Assembly (NCBI RefSeq): GCF_003610995.1
Contig: NZ_CP032543.1
Span: forward strand, 6,510,001-6,574,000
DNA: 64,000 nucleotides
From: Streptomyces griseus subsp. griseus
Lineage (GTDB): Bacteria; Actinomycetota; Actinomycetes; Streptomycetales; Streptomycetaceae
Reading direction: 5' to 3'
A program made the translations under genes and the position numbers. Every line of letters begins with the position of its first letter. Within the stretch, counting starts at the first letter, position 1. Positions 43,464-53,324 of this stretch are shown in pieces. The notes under the pieces are model-generated. The model ran no database searches and was not told the origin of the DNA. It worked only from the letters and a program-made list of their open reading frames with translations.

Positions 43464-44438
43464 ATGAACCGCTCCCGAACCCGCCTGCTCGTGGCGCTCG
43501 CCTCGGCCACCGCCCTGCTCACCACGGCGGGCTGCGGCGCTGCCGACATGACCGAGCAGGCATCCCCGTTCGCGGCCCCCGCCGGGGTCAGGACGGTCAC
43601 GCTCTCCGTCCAGTCCTGGGTCGGCGCCCAGGCGAACGTCGCCGTGGCCGAGCAGCTCCTCAAGGACGAGCTCGGCTACCGCGTCGACCTCGTGCAGACC
43701 GACGAGGTCCCCGCCTGGGACGCCCTCAGCCAGGGCCGCGTCGACGCGATCCTGGAGGACTGGGGCCACCCGGACCAGGAGAAGCTGTACGTCGACGAGA
43801 AGAAGACCATCGTCCGCGGCGGCGACCTCGGGGTCACCGGCCACATCGGCTGGTACGTCCCGAAATACTGGGCCGACCAGCACCCCGACGTCACCGACTG
43901 GAAGAACCTCAACAAGTACGCCGACGAGCTGAGGACCGCCGAGAGCGGCGGCAAGGGCCAGCTCATGGACGGCTCGCCCTCCTATGTCACCAACGACGTG
44001 GCCCTGGTGAAGAACCTGGACCTGGACTACAAGGTCGTCTTCGCCGGCTCCGAGGCGGCCCAGATCACCCAGATCCAGCAGTTCGCCAAGGAGAAGAAGC
44101 CCTTCCTGAGCTACTGGTACCAGCCGCAGTGGCTGTTCAACGAGGTGCCGATGGTCGAGGTGAAGCTCCCGGAGTACACCGACGAGTGCGCGGCCAAGGA
44201 CCCCAAGGACATCGACTGCGCCTACCCGACGACCCCGTTGCAGAAGTTCCTCAACGCCGACTTCGTGGAGCGCGGCGGGGACGCGGCCTCGTTCCTGAAG
44301 AAGTTCCGGTGGTCGGAGAAGGACCAGAACGAGGTCTCCGAGCTGATCGCCCGGCAGCGGCTCTCGCCCGAGGAGGCGGCGAAGCGCTGGATCGACCGCC
44401 ACCCGGACGTCTGGAAGAAGTGGCTGGCCAAGGGGTGA
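43464..44438 (+). CDS. Glycine betaine ABC transporter substrate-binding lipoprotein
   Basis: A 324-residue OpuAC/ProX-type receptor. The N-terminus is a lipoprotein signal ending TTAGC (Cys24). Characteristic stretches are VQSWVGAQANVAVAEQLLKD, VDLVQTDEVPAWDALSQGRV, GHIGWYVPKYW and FLSYWYQPQWLFNEVPMVEV, with aromatic residues that could form a quaternary-ammonium cage. It begins one base after the permease stop and closes the betaine operon, followed by a strong palindromic terminator. Confidence 0.93.
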   Translation: MNRSRTRLLVALASATALLTTAGCGAADMTEQASPFAAPAGVRTVTLSVQSWVGAQANVAVAEQLLKDELGYRVDLVQTDEVPAWDALSQGRVDAILEDWGHPDQEKLYVDEKKTIVRGGDLGVTGHIGWYVPKYWADQHPDVTDWKNLNKYADELRTAESGGKGQLMDGSPSYVTNDVALVKNLDLDYKVVFAGSEAAQITQIQQFAKEKKPFLSYWYQPQWLFNEVPMVEVKLPEYTDECAAKDPKDIDCAYPTTPLQKFLNADFVERGGDAASFLKKFRWSEKDQNEVSELIARQRLSPEEAAKRWIDRHPDVWKKWLAKG

Positions 44439-44444
44439 CGGGCC

Positions 44445-44474
44445 GGACGCCGCCCCGCGCGCGGGGCGGCGTCC
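44445..44474. terminator. Perfect 30-bp palindromic terminator between convergent genes
   Basis: A 15-bp perfect inverted repeat with no spacer (arms 44445-44459 and 44460-44474) lies between the betaine-binding protein stop and the convergent P450 stop. It can fold on either transcript and probably ends both. Confidence 0.8.
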
Positions 44475-44487
44475 CCTCTCCTCCCGG

Positions 44488-45855
44488 CTACCGCGCGCGC
44501 ACCGTCGCCAGCACATCCCGGTCCGGCTGAAGGGTCAGGCTCGGTACGGGGTCGACGACGCCCGGCTCGACGTCCAGCTCGAAGCGCCGGGCCAGTACGG
44601 CCAGGATGAGCACCGACTCGACCATCGCGAACCGGGTCCCCAGGCAGACCCGGGGCCCGCCGCCGAACGGGAACCACGCGTACTCGGCGATCTCGTCCCC
44701 GCTCGTGGCGTCCCACCGCTCCGGGCGGAACTCCTCCGGCTCGGGGAACCACCGCGCGTCCCGGTGCGTGGACCACTGGCTGGACCACACCCGGGTCCCC
44801 TCCGCTACCGGCAGACCGCCGATCCGCGCCCCTTCCTTCGCCACCCCCGTGATCAGCCAGATCGTGGGATACAGCCGCAAGGTCTCCTTCACCACGGCCT
44901 GGGCGTAGGGGAGTCGGGCGTAGTCGTCGAAGCCCGGCTCCCGGTCGCCGAGCACCCGGTCCAGTTCCTCGGAGAGCGCGGCCCGCACCCGCGGGTTGCG
45001 GGAGAGCAGATACCACGCCCACACCAGGGTCGAACTCGTCGTCTCGTGGCCCCCGATGTACAGGGTGACCGTCTCGTCGCGGATCTCCTCGTCGCTGAGC
45101 CGCTCACCGCTCTCGTCGACCGCGGTGAGCAACCGGCTGAGCAGATCCGGGCGTTCGGTCCCACCGTCGCGGTGCCGGGCCACCACGCGGCCCACCTCGG
45201 AGTCGATCACGGCGGCGGCCTTCCTGATCCGCGCCCGCCCGGGCGTCGGCACCCAGTCGGGCAGCAGCGCCCCGATCCCGGCGAACTCCTTGCCGATCTC
45301 CAGCTGGGCCACATCCATCGCCCGGCCCATCGCCTCCGAGTCCGCCGGGGTGTCCACGCCGAAGATGGTGCGCACCGCGATCTTCTGCGTCAGGGCCGCC
45401 ATCTCCCGCTTGACGTCGACGCGTTCACCGTCCGCCCACGCGTCGGCCAGCTCCACCGCGGAGGACGCCATGGTGGCGGCGTACGACCTGACCTGCTTGG
45501 GCCGCACCGAGGGCTGCACCAGCGACCGTTTGCGCCGCCAGTCCCGGCCGCGCGCCACGATGATCCCGTTGCCCATCACCGCCCGGAAGGCGACGCCGAG
45601 CTTCGGCTGGTCGAAGGTGCGCTCCGTCTCGGTGAGCAGCTCGCCTATGCACTCCGGGTCGGAGATGAACACGCACCGACTGCGCCCGAACCGCCAGCGC
45701 ACCATGTCCCCGTGCCCCCGCAGGAGTTCGAAGAAGGCGAGGGGGTTCTTCCCGAACTGCGGCAGGTTCCCGAGCAGCGGCAGCCCCTTGGGGCCCGGTA
45801 CGAACTCATGGCCGCGAGAGGAGGTGCCGACTGCCGGGCCGGTCTGCGTGGACAT
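44488..45855 (-). CDS. Cytochrome P450
   Basis: A 455-residue P450 unlike the pair at 34-36 kb. It opens with PGPKGLPLLGNLPQFG and has the I-helix YIGGHETTSSTLVW, K-helix KETLRLYPTIW, the PERF-like FPEPEEFRPERW and haem loop FGGGPRVCLGTRFA, a CYP4/CYP102-like style often found in terpene or fatty-acid hydroxylases. The ATG at 45855 has GGAG eight bases upstream; an in-frame ATG at 45933 lacks one. The LuxR gene lies upstream on the same strand and may control it. No terpene synthase is nearby. Confidence 0.92.
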   Translation of the reverse strand: MSTQTGPAVGTSSRGHEFVPGPKGLPLLGNLPQFGKNPLAFFELLRGHGDMVRWRFGRSRCVFISDPECIGELLTETERTFDQPKLGVAFRAVMGNGIIVARGRDWRRKRSLVQPSVRPKQVRSYAATMASSAVELADAWADGERVDVKREMAALTQKIAVRTIFGVDTPADSEAMGRAMDVAQLEIGKEFAGIGALLPDWVPTPGRARIRKAAAVIDSEVGRVVARHRDGGTERPDLLSRLLTAVDESGERLSDEEIRDETVTLYIGGHETTSSTLVWAWYLLSRNPRVRAALSEELDRVLGDREPGFDDYARLPYAQAVVKETLRLYPTIWLITGVAKEGARIGGLPVAEGTRVWSSQWSTHRDARWFPEPEEFRPERWDATSGDEIAEYAWFPFGGGPRVCLGTRFAMVESVLILAVLARRFELDVEPGVVDPVPSLTLQPDRDVLATVRAR

Positions 45856-46073
45856 CGAAAGGACTCCGCTCCCTGGGGCGCGCCACAGTGGCGCGCAACG
45901 TTCGAACCTCATCGAACGTGATGAGGGCGGCACTCCGCCAGGGCGTCGGACCGGCGTGGCTGAAATCCGTCAGCAGCCTTGTGGAGTACGCGAGTTGTCG
46001 AGAGTAGTCGTACTCGCCACCGGGATTCGAACAGGAGATGGGGGCAGATTTTCCGCCGGGTGCGACAGTCCCG

Positions 46074-46892
46074 TCATGCCGATCCGTCGGCGTCCGCGCC
46101 GGACGGTTCGGCCGGCCCGGGGAGCAGGCCCGCGTCCTGGGCACGCAGCACCGCGCTGAGCCGGTCCGCGGCCCCGAGCTTTCGGTACAGCGCGTTCAGG
46201 TGCTTGTGGACGGTGCGCGGCGAGATGCCCAGCCTGCGTCCGATCCCCTCGGCGGTCAGTCCCGTGGCCAGCAGGTGCAGCACATTCGTCTCGCGTGGTG
46301 TCAGCGGGGCCGCCAGCGCGTGGTTGGCCTGCCGTCTGCCGTCGCTGCCGGAGGACGCGCACAGCGCCGTCAAGAGGGACCGGTGGGCCATCGCGGCCTT
46401 GAGCAGTGGCTGGACGCGTACGGCGTAGCGCTCGTCGTGCCGGGAGAAGTCGCCGCCGGAGCGGTGCACCAGGAACCCGCTGACGTGCGCGCCCCTTTGC
46501 GGCAGCGGCAGGCCGAACACGTGCCGTGTCCCGAACGCCTGGTGGAGGGCGTCGGCGGTCGGACTGTTCCGCCAGGTCCGCGCCCCCACCACCCGTGCGG
46601 CGCTCTGCGGCGTCCAGTCGGCGCTGACGCCGTACCGGTCGATGAAGGGATACCCCGAACGGATGTGAGCCTGCACCGAGTCGGCGTCGGTATCGGCCGG
46701 CGGCAGAGTTCTGGGGGTCCGGATCACCACGCTGCCCCGCTCTCGTGTCCAGGGCACCTCCTTGACCACGATCAGCTCCCCGTCGAGTGCCGTGAGCAGT
46801 TCCCCGGTGAGCAACGGCCAGACGGAGTCAGGGGCTTCGGTGCTCATCACCTCGACCGCCAGGTCCAGCATGCGTGCGTACCGATCCGCCAT
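46074..46892 (-). CDS. LuxR-family transcriptional regulator
   Basis: A 272-residue protein with a C-terminal LuxR helix-turn-helix (LTPRETNVLHLLATGLTAEG, then IGRRLGISPRTVHKHLNALY). The N-terminal ~170 residues are a putative PAS/GAF-like sensor without diagnostic motifs. No receiver Asp is present, so it is not a standard two-component regulator. It precedes the P450 gene on the same strand by ~220 bases and diverges from the secreted protein at 47147, either of which may be a target. Confidence 0.9.
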   Translation of the reverse strand: MADRYARMLDLAVEVMSTEAPDSVWPLLTGELLTALDGELIVVKEVPWTRERGSVVIRTPRTLPPADTDADSVQAHIRSGYPFIDRYGVSADWTPQSAARVVGARTWRNSPTADALHQAFGTRHVFGLPLPQRGAHVSGFLVHRSGGDFSRHDERYAVRVQPLLKAAMAHRSLLTALCASSGSDGRRQANHALAAPLTPRETNVLHLLATGLTAEGIGRRLGISPRTVHKHLNALYRKLGAADRLSAVLRAQDAGLLPGPAEPSGADADGSA

Positions 46893-47146
46893 GACGACGT
46901 CCCCCGATGTCCCCGTGTGTGTGCCTCCTCACCGTAGCCTCCCGCTGTCCATACGCACTTCTCCCCATGGCCCGGCACAGCGCGCTCCCGCCACGATCTG
47001 CTCCGGGGCGGACCACGGGGCCGTCCTGACCCACGGGGAGACCGCACAGGTACGGAGAGACTCCGGCGGCAAGGGCTCGTTGACGTACGTGCGGGTCCCG
47101 CGCGGCTCACGCCGCGCCCCCCGATCACCGAAAGGACATCTGCGAC

Positions 47147-48971
<1,825 letters not shown>

Positions 48972-48993
48972 GCGAGCAGGGCCGAGACCTTCC

Positions 48994-49024
48994 GGGAGCG
49001 GTCACGTCCGTCGTGGCCGCTCCC
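48994..49024 (+). terminator. Terminator after the serine hydrolase
   Basis: GGGAGCGGTCACG (48994-49006) pairs with CGTGGCCGCTCCC (49012-49024) with one mismatch, 22 bases after the stop. The remaining bases to 49238 show no gene. Confidence 0.65.
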
Positions 49025-49238
49025 GCCGCTCTGCGCCGAGGACGGGCAGGCGCGATGCCGGAGCAGCAGCTGACCGTACGGTTGCGACGAGGGCGGTCCG
49101 AGCACTCCTCGTGGACCAGGTAACGTCCTCCCCGTGTTCCTCCAGGCGCCGATGGACGAGTGAGAGCGTGATGGGCCCCTGCTGACGCCCCCGGCGTCGC
49201 ATCCGTGGATCACCGCACGTCACCCACCGGGAGAGCCC

Positions 49239-49454
49239 ATGACCGTGAGCAAGAACATCAACAACCCCATCGGCCAGGGCGGCGGCCAGCGCAAGCGGCA
49301 GTCCCGCGCCGAACGGCAGAACAACGGCCCGCACCGCAACCTCGACCGTCAGAGCGCGGCCGACCGCAAGGCGGAGCTGGTGCGCAAGATGCGCGAGAAG
49401 GCGGGCACGGCCGAGGGCGCCGGACAGACGGGCGACGACACCGCACAGAGCTGA
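49239..49454 (+). CDS. Small basic protein (DUF6243-like)
   Basis: A 71-residue hydrophilic protein (ISKNINNP-type start, then GQGGGQRKRQSRAERQNN and DRKAELVRKMREKAG) rich in Arg, Gln, Asn and Lys. GGGAGAG precedes the ATG. It resembles the DUF6243 proteins found widely in Streptomyces, from memory rather than a search. The charged, probably disordered sequence would fit a nucleic-acid- or ribosome-associated protein, but no function is known to me. Confidence 0.7.
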   Translation: MTVSKNINNPIGQGGGQRKRQSRAERQNNGPHRNLDRQSAADRKAELVRKMREKAGTAEGAGQTGDDTAQS

Positions 49455-49482
49455 GCCTCCTACGCGGTGATCACCGGCCCGC

Positions 49483-51063
49483 TCACAGCCCCACGATCAG
49501 CTGGACACACACGATCTTGACCAGGATGGCCAGCGCGAACAGCGTCGAGTAGCCGTTGTTGATCCGGCTGTCGCTCGCCCGGCTGTTGGCGTACGCCACG
49601 ATCGCCGGGTTGCCCACATAGCCCGAGAGCAGCCCCATCGTGCGCTCCCGGCTCTGGCCCAGGCCCTTGGCGATCAGCACCATGAGCGAGTAGCTCACCA
49701 CCGCGCCGATCGCCAGTACGGCCACCAGCTTCAGGCCGAAGAGCGAGAAGGCGTTCTCGCGGAACGAGTAGCCCGACGTGAGCCCCACCACGGCGAGGAA
49801 GAGCAGCAGGCCGATCTGGCGCAGGGTGAGGTTGGCGCGGGTCGGCAGGGTCCAGACGAGGGGCCCCGTGCGGCGGCGCCAGCCCAGGACCATGCCCATC
49901 ACCAGCGGACCGGCGCCCGTGCCCAGGGCCAGGGTGGTGGAGCCGAGGGTGAGGGAGGGGATGCCGATCAGGAAGCCCAGAGCCAGGCCGAGCCCCAGGC
50001 TGACCGCGCTCACCTCGCTGACCTTCGCCTCCGTGTCGCCCAGGTACGCGGTGACCTCGCCCGTCCGTTCGCGCGGCATCACCACCCGTACCCGGTCGTC
50101 GAGTTGGAGCAGCAGGTCGTCGTGGGCGAGCATGTCGAAGTCGCCGCGCCGGACCCGGCTGACCACGGCCCCGTACTTCTCGCCCAGGCCCAGCTCCGCG
50201 ACCGTGTGACCGGCCAGGTCCGGGTTGGTGAGCAGGACCCGCCGGTAGTCCACCGCGCTGCGGTCGTCCAGCAGGTGGCGCGGGGCGAGTGCTCCGAGCG
50301 CCTGCGTCGCCGTCCGTACGTCGTCCTCGCCGCCCACCAGGACGACCTGGTCGCCGGGGGAGAGGCGGTCCAGCTCCCGGGCGACCCGGGTGGTGGCTCC
50401 GGCGGGGCGGTACTCACTGGCCAGCACCCGGTGCGCCGCCACCGAGGGGATGTCGGACCAGCGGGTCTCCCGGGACACCTGGACCGTACGGGTGATGAGC
50501 GTGGCGGGGAGGCCCGAGTCGGGGTCCCGGCGTGCGGCCCAGTGGCGGCGGGCCGCGATCGCCGAGACGAACATGATCGTGATCACCACGGCGAGCGGGT
50601 AGCCGATGGCGTACCCGACAGCGGGCTGCGTCGGGTCGGCCGAGGCGTCCTGGGCGGCGGCCAGGCCCGGGGTCGTCGTGCCGATGCCCGCGTACCCGCC
50701 CGCCAGGAACGGGCCGCTGATGCCGAACCAGCTGTGTCCGACGAGGCCGACCACCCCGGCGGTGACGGCGAGCGCCACGACCGCCCCCGCCATCACCGCC
50801 AGCTGGCCGCGCAGTTCACGGAAGAACGCGGGGCCCGACTCCAGGCCGACCGTGTAGACGTACAGGGCCAGACCCAGCGCCGAGACCCCGGCGGGTACGG
50901 CGGCGGCGATGTCCTCGTCCAGCGCCCCCACGAAGAGGCCGACGAAGAGGACACCTGCCGCCCCCAGCCGTACCGGGCCGAAGCGCACCATGCCGAGCAG
51001 CGCGCCGAGTGTGATCACCGCGAACACGGTCACCCACGGGTTGTCCGCGAAGAACTGCCACAC
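49483..51063 (-). CDS. Aspartate:alanine exchanger-family transporter
   Basis: A 526-residue membrane carrier with two hydrophobic halves (about 1-170 and 345-526) around a cytoplasmic TrkA-C-like regulatory region (VARELDRLSPGDQVVLVGG, then AELGLGEKYGAVVSRVRRGD). The repeat motifs GGYAGIGTTTPGLAAAQDAS and LSGYVGNPAIVAYANSRASD, with matching Gly/Asn/Thr positions, are typical of the AspT/YidE/YbjL family. Characterised members exchange aspartate for alanine or export dicarboxylates. The GTG start has GGGAGG upstream. The substrate here is unknown. Confidence 0.9.
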   Translation of the reverse strand: MWQFFADNPWVTVFAVITLGALLGMVRFGPVRLGAAGVLFVGLFVGALDEDIAAAVPAGVSALGLALYVYTVGLESGPAFFRELRGQLAVMAGAVVALAVTAGVVGLVGHSWFGISGPFLAGGYAGIGTTTPGLAAAQDASADPTQPAVGYAIGYPLAVVITIMFVSAIAARRHWAARRDPDSGLPATLITRTVQVSRETRWSDIPSVAAHRVLASEYRPAGATTRVARELDRLSPGDQVVLVGGEDDVRTATQALGALAPRHLLDDRSAVDYRRVLLTNPDLAGHTVAELGLGEKYGAVVSRVRRGDFDMLAHDDLLLQLDDRVRVVMPRERTGEVTAYLGDTEAKVSEVSAVSLGLGLALGFLIGIPSLTLGSTTLALGTGAGPLVMGMVLGWRRRTGPLVWTLPTRANLTLRQIGLLLFLAVVGLTSGYSFRENAFSLFGLKLVAVLAIGAVVSYSLMVLIAKGLGQSRERTMGLLSGYVGNPAIVAYANSRASDSRINNGYSTLFALAILVKIVCVQLIVGL

Positions 51064-51143
51064 CGGTCGTGCCTCCCCGTCTCGAAGCGGTCCCGTTCAG
51101 GATCTTCGAGGGGCGGGGAGGCCGCCACCCGGGCGTATGTCCC

Positions 51144-51974
51144 TCAGACTCCGTGCGGCACGTGCGCCGGGCGGCCCCGGCCCCGCGTCAGCGAGTAGCC
51201 GAACACGGCCGCGAGCGCGGCGAGCACTCCGCCGCCGACCGTCCACAGCCAGCGGGTCGTCCACCAGCCCGAGGCCCAGCCGTCCTCCGGCTCACCGGCC
51301 GACGCCCTGGGCGCGGCTGACGCAGCGGTCGCCGAGATCCCCGGCACCAGCGGCTCGGCGAGGGAGCCGCCCACGTGGTGCGCGCCGCCCTGGTCCACCG
51401 AGTCGGCCCGCACCTCGGCCTCGAACGGCAGCCCCAGGTCGTCGGCCGGGAGGTTCACCACGGTCAGCCGCACGTAGTAGCTGCCGGGCAGCGGGTCGTT
51501 CGCCCACGGCTCGGACCAGGACCGTACGGTGCGCAGCACACAGGAGAGCTCCACCGACGACGCGTCGGCCGCCGCCTTCCTGGTCTGGTGCCCGTACTGG
51601 CACGCCTGGCGGCGGCGCAGCCCGTCGTACACGTCGATCTGCCAGGCCGAGCCCGACCGCTTCGCCTCGCCCCCGGGGAACTTCACCGTCGCCCGGACGG
51701 TGGCGCGCTGGCCGATGTCGGCGGGGAACACCCAGTACAGGTAGTCGCCCGCCGACGCCTGCGCGGTGCCGCTCTGCCCCTGCCGGAGCGCGGTCGCCGT
51801 GCGGAAGGTGGTGCCGGCCTCGGTGGGGTCCGCGCCCTCGTCGGCCGGGCTCGCGCTCGCCGACGGGTCGTCGGCCACGGCCGCGCCGGCCGAGGTGAAC
51901 AGGGTCAGCCCGGCGAGCAGCGCCCCGGCGAACGCGCGCGCGCCGCGGGTGCGGCGGGATGTCGTCGTCACCAT
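51144..51974 (-). CDS. Exported membrane-anchored protein, partner of the VWA protein
   Basis: A 276-residue protein with a signal peptide (GARAFAGALLAGLTLFTSAG). The external ~190-residue beta-rich domain includes GDYLYWVFPADIGQRATVRA and PLPGSYYVRLTVVNLPADD. A C-terminal helix (WLWTVGGGVLAALAAVFGYS) is followed by a basic tail. Its start shares a base with the VWA stop (TGATG), so the two are made together and probably form a complex on the cell surface. The external domain resembles part of the VWA protein's C-terminal region in composition. The function is unknown. Confidence 0.8.
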   Translation of the reverse strand: MVTTTSRRTRGARAFAGALLAGLTLFTSAGAAVADDPSASASPADEGADPTEAGTTFRTATALRQGQSGTAQASAGDYLYWVFPADIGQRATVRATVKFPGGEAKRSGSAWQIDVYDGLRRRQACQYGHQTRKAAADASSVELSCVLRTVRSWSEPWANDPLPGSYYVRLTVVNLPADDLGLPFEAEVRADSVDQGGAHHVGGSLAEPLVPGISATAASAAPRASAGEPEDGWASGWWTTRWLWTVGGGVLAALAAVFGYSLTRGRGRPAHVPHGV

Positions 51975-53254
51975 CAGTTGGTCCTCCATACGGCGATGCG
52001 CCAGCGCGTGATCCAGCCGGTCAGCAGGCCCGCGACCAGTCCGGTGAGGACGAGGACGCCGAGCAGCCACCAGCCGCGGCCGAGGCCGAAGGCCGCCACG
52101 TCGGACGCCTGGTCCGGTCCGTCCACCAGGTCCACGGTCAGCTCCACCGGCAGGCCGGGCGTCCGCTTCACCGAGGCGGGCGCGGAGAAGGCGTGGGAGA
52201 GCTGGAGGCAGACCGCCTCGGCGGCGGGCTTGCCGCTGCCGTCGTCGCCGTCCTCGGTCTCGGCCTTCGGGTAGCGCAGGCCGGAAGAGATCACATCCGT
52301 ACGTCCGGTGCCGGACTCCGAGCCCCGGACGATCTCGCGTCCGGCCTCCGTCACCGCGCGCAGCAGGATGCCGTAGTCGTTGTCGACGGCACGGTCCGCC
52401 GCCACGCTCACCGAGGCGCGCAGCTCCTGACCGGGCAGCACATCGACCCGGTACCAGCGGTGCTCGCCGATCTCCTGGCGGTCGGTGTAGAGGCCCGGCT
52501 CCAGCTTGGGCGCGGCGGAGCAGCTGTCGGCCCCCTCGGTGGCGACGGGGGTGACGACCGGCTCGGCGGCCCGGTCCACCAGCTGCTTCACCCGGCGCGA
52601 GAGGTCGTCCTTGTGCTGGACGGCGGTGTACGTGCCTCCGGTGGCCTCCGCGATGCAGGTGAGCTGCTGGCGGATCTTGGCGTTGGGCACCAGGCCGAGG
52701 GTGTCGATGACCAGGTGGGTGCCGCGCGCGGCGATCTCGCGGGCCACCTCGCACGGGTCGAGAGGTCCGCAGGTGTCCTCGCCGTCGGTGATGAGGACGA
52801 TCCGGCGGGTGGCCTCACCGCCTTCGAGGTCGTCGGCCGCACCGAGCAGCGCGGGGCCGATCGGGGTCCAGCCGGTGGGGGCGAGGGTGGCGACGGCGGT
52901 CTTGGCCTCGGTACGGTCCAGCGGGCCGACCGGGTAGAGCTGCTCGGTGTCCTTGCAGCCGACCTTGCGGTCGTCCCCCGGATAGTCGGCGCCCAGGGTG
53001 CGGATGCCGAGGTGGACCCCCTCGGGCACCGCGTCCAGGACGTCGTTGAACGCCTGCTTGGCGGCGGTCATCCGGGACTGGCCGTCGATGTCGCGGGTGC
53101 GCATGGAGCCGCTCACGTCGAGGACCAACTCGACCTTGGGGGCGGGTGCGGCCGGTGGTTCGTCGGCGGCTGCGGGGAGCACGGAGCCGAGCCCGGCGGC
53201 CAGGGTGGCCAGCGCTATGCACACCCCGGTCGTCAGCCGATTTCTTGTGATCAT
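51974..53254 (-). CDS. Exported VWA-domain protein
   Basis: A 426-residue surface protein. After a signal peptide (VCIALATLAAGLGSVLPAAA) comes a von Willebrand A domain with an intact MIDAS: KVELVLDVSGSMRTRD (DxSxS), TPIGPALLGA (Thr) and VLITDGEDTCGP (Asp). A ~170-residue beta-rich region (EIGEHRWYRVDVLPGQELRA) follows, then a C-terminal helix (WWLLGVLVLTGLVAGLLTGW) and basic tail. Six or more Cys in the external part suggest disulfides. It overlaps the downstream gene by one base. It is likely an adhesion or complex-assembly factor; the ligand is unknown. Confidence 0.9.
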   Translation of the reverse strand: MITRNRLTTGVCIALATLAAGLGSVLPAAADEPPAAPAPKVELVLDVSGSMRTRDIDGQSRMTAAKQAFNDVLDAVPEGVHLGIRTLGADYPGDDRKVGCKDTEQLYPVGPLDRTEAKTAVATLAPTGWTPIGPALLGAADDLEGGEATRRIVLITDGEDTCGPLDPCEVAREIAARGTHLVIDTLGLVPNAKIRQQLTCIAEATGGTYTAVQHKDDLSRRVKQLVDRAAEPVVTPVATEGADSCSAAPKLEPGLYTDRQEIGEHRWYRVDVLPGQELRASVSVAADRAVDNDYGILLRAVTEAGREIVRGSESGTGRTDVISSGLRYPKAETEDGDDGSGKPAAEAVCLQLSHAFSAPASVKRTPGLPVELTVDLVDGPDQASDVAAFGLGRGWWLLGVLVLTGLVAGLLTGWITRWRIAVWRTN

Positions 53255-53324
53255 CGCCGGATCCTATGGAAAATCAGTTCGCATTCCCAACCGGGGTCGT
53301 CGGCGACCGCCCCAGGCTCATCCG

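Noticed and set aside
41174..43663. An 829-residue minus-strand frame rich in Gly, Asp, Glu and His opposite the betaine permease
   Set aside because: It is antisense to well-defined ABC genes and has the composition expected for the reverse of high-GC membrane-protein DNA.
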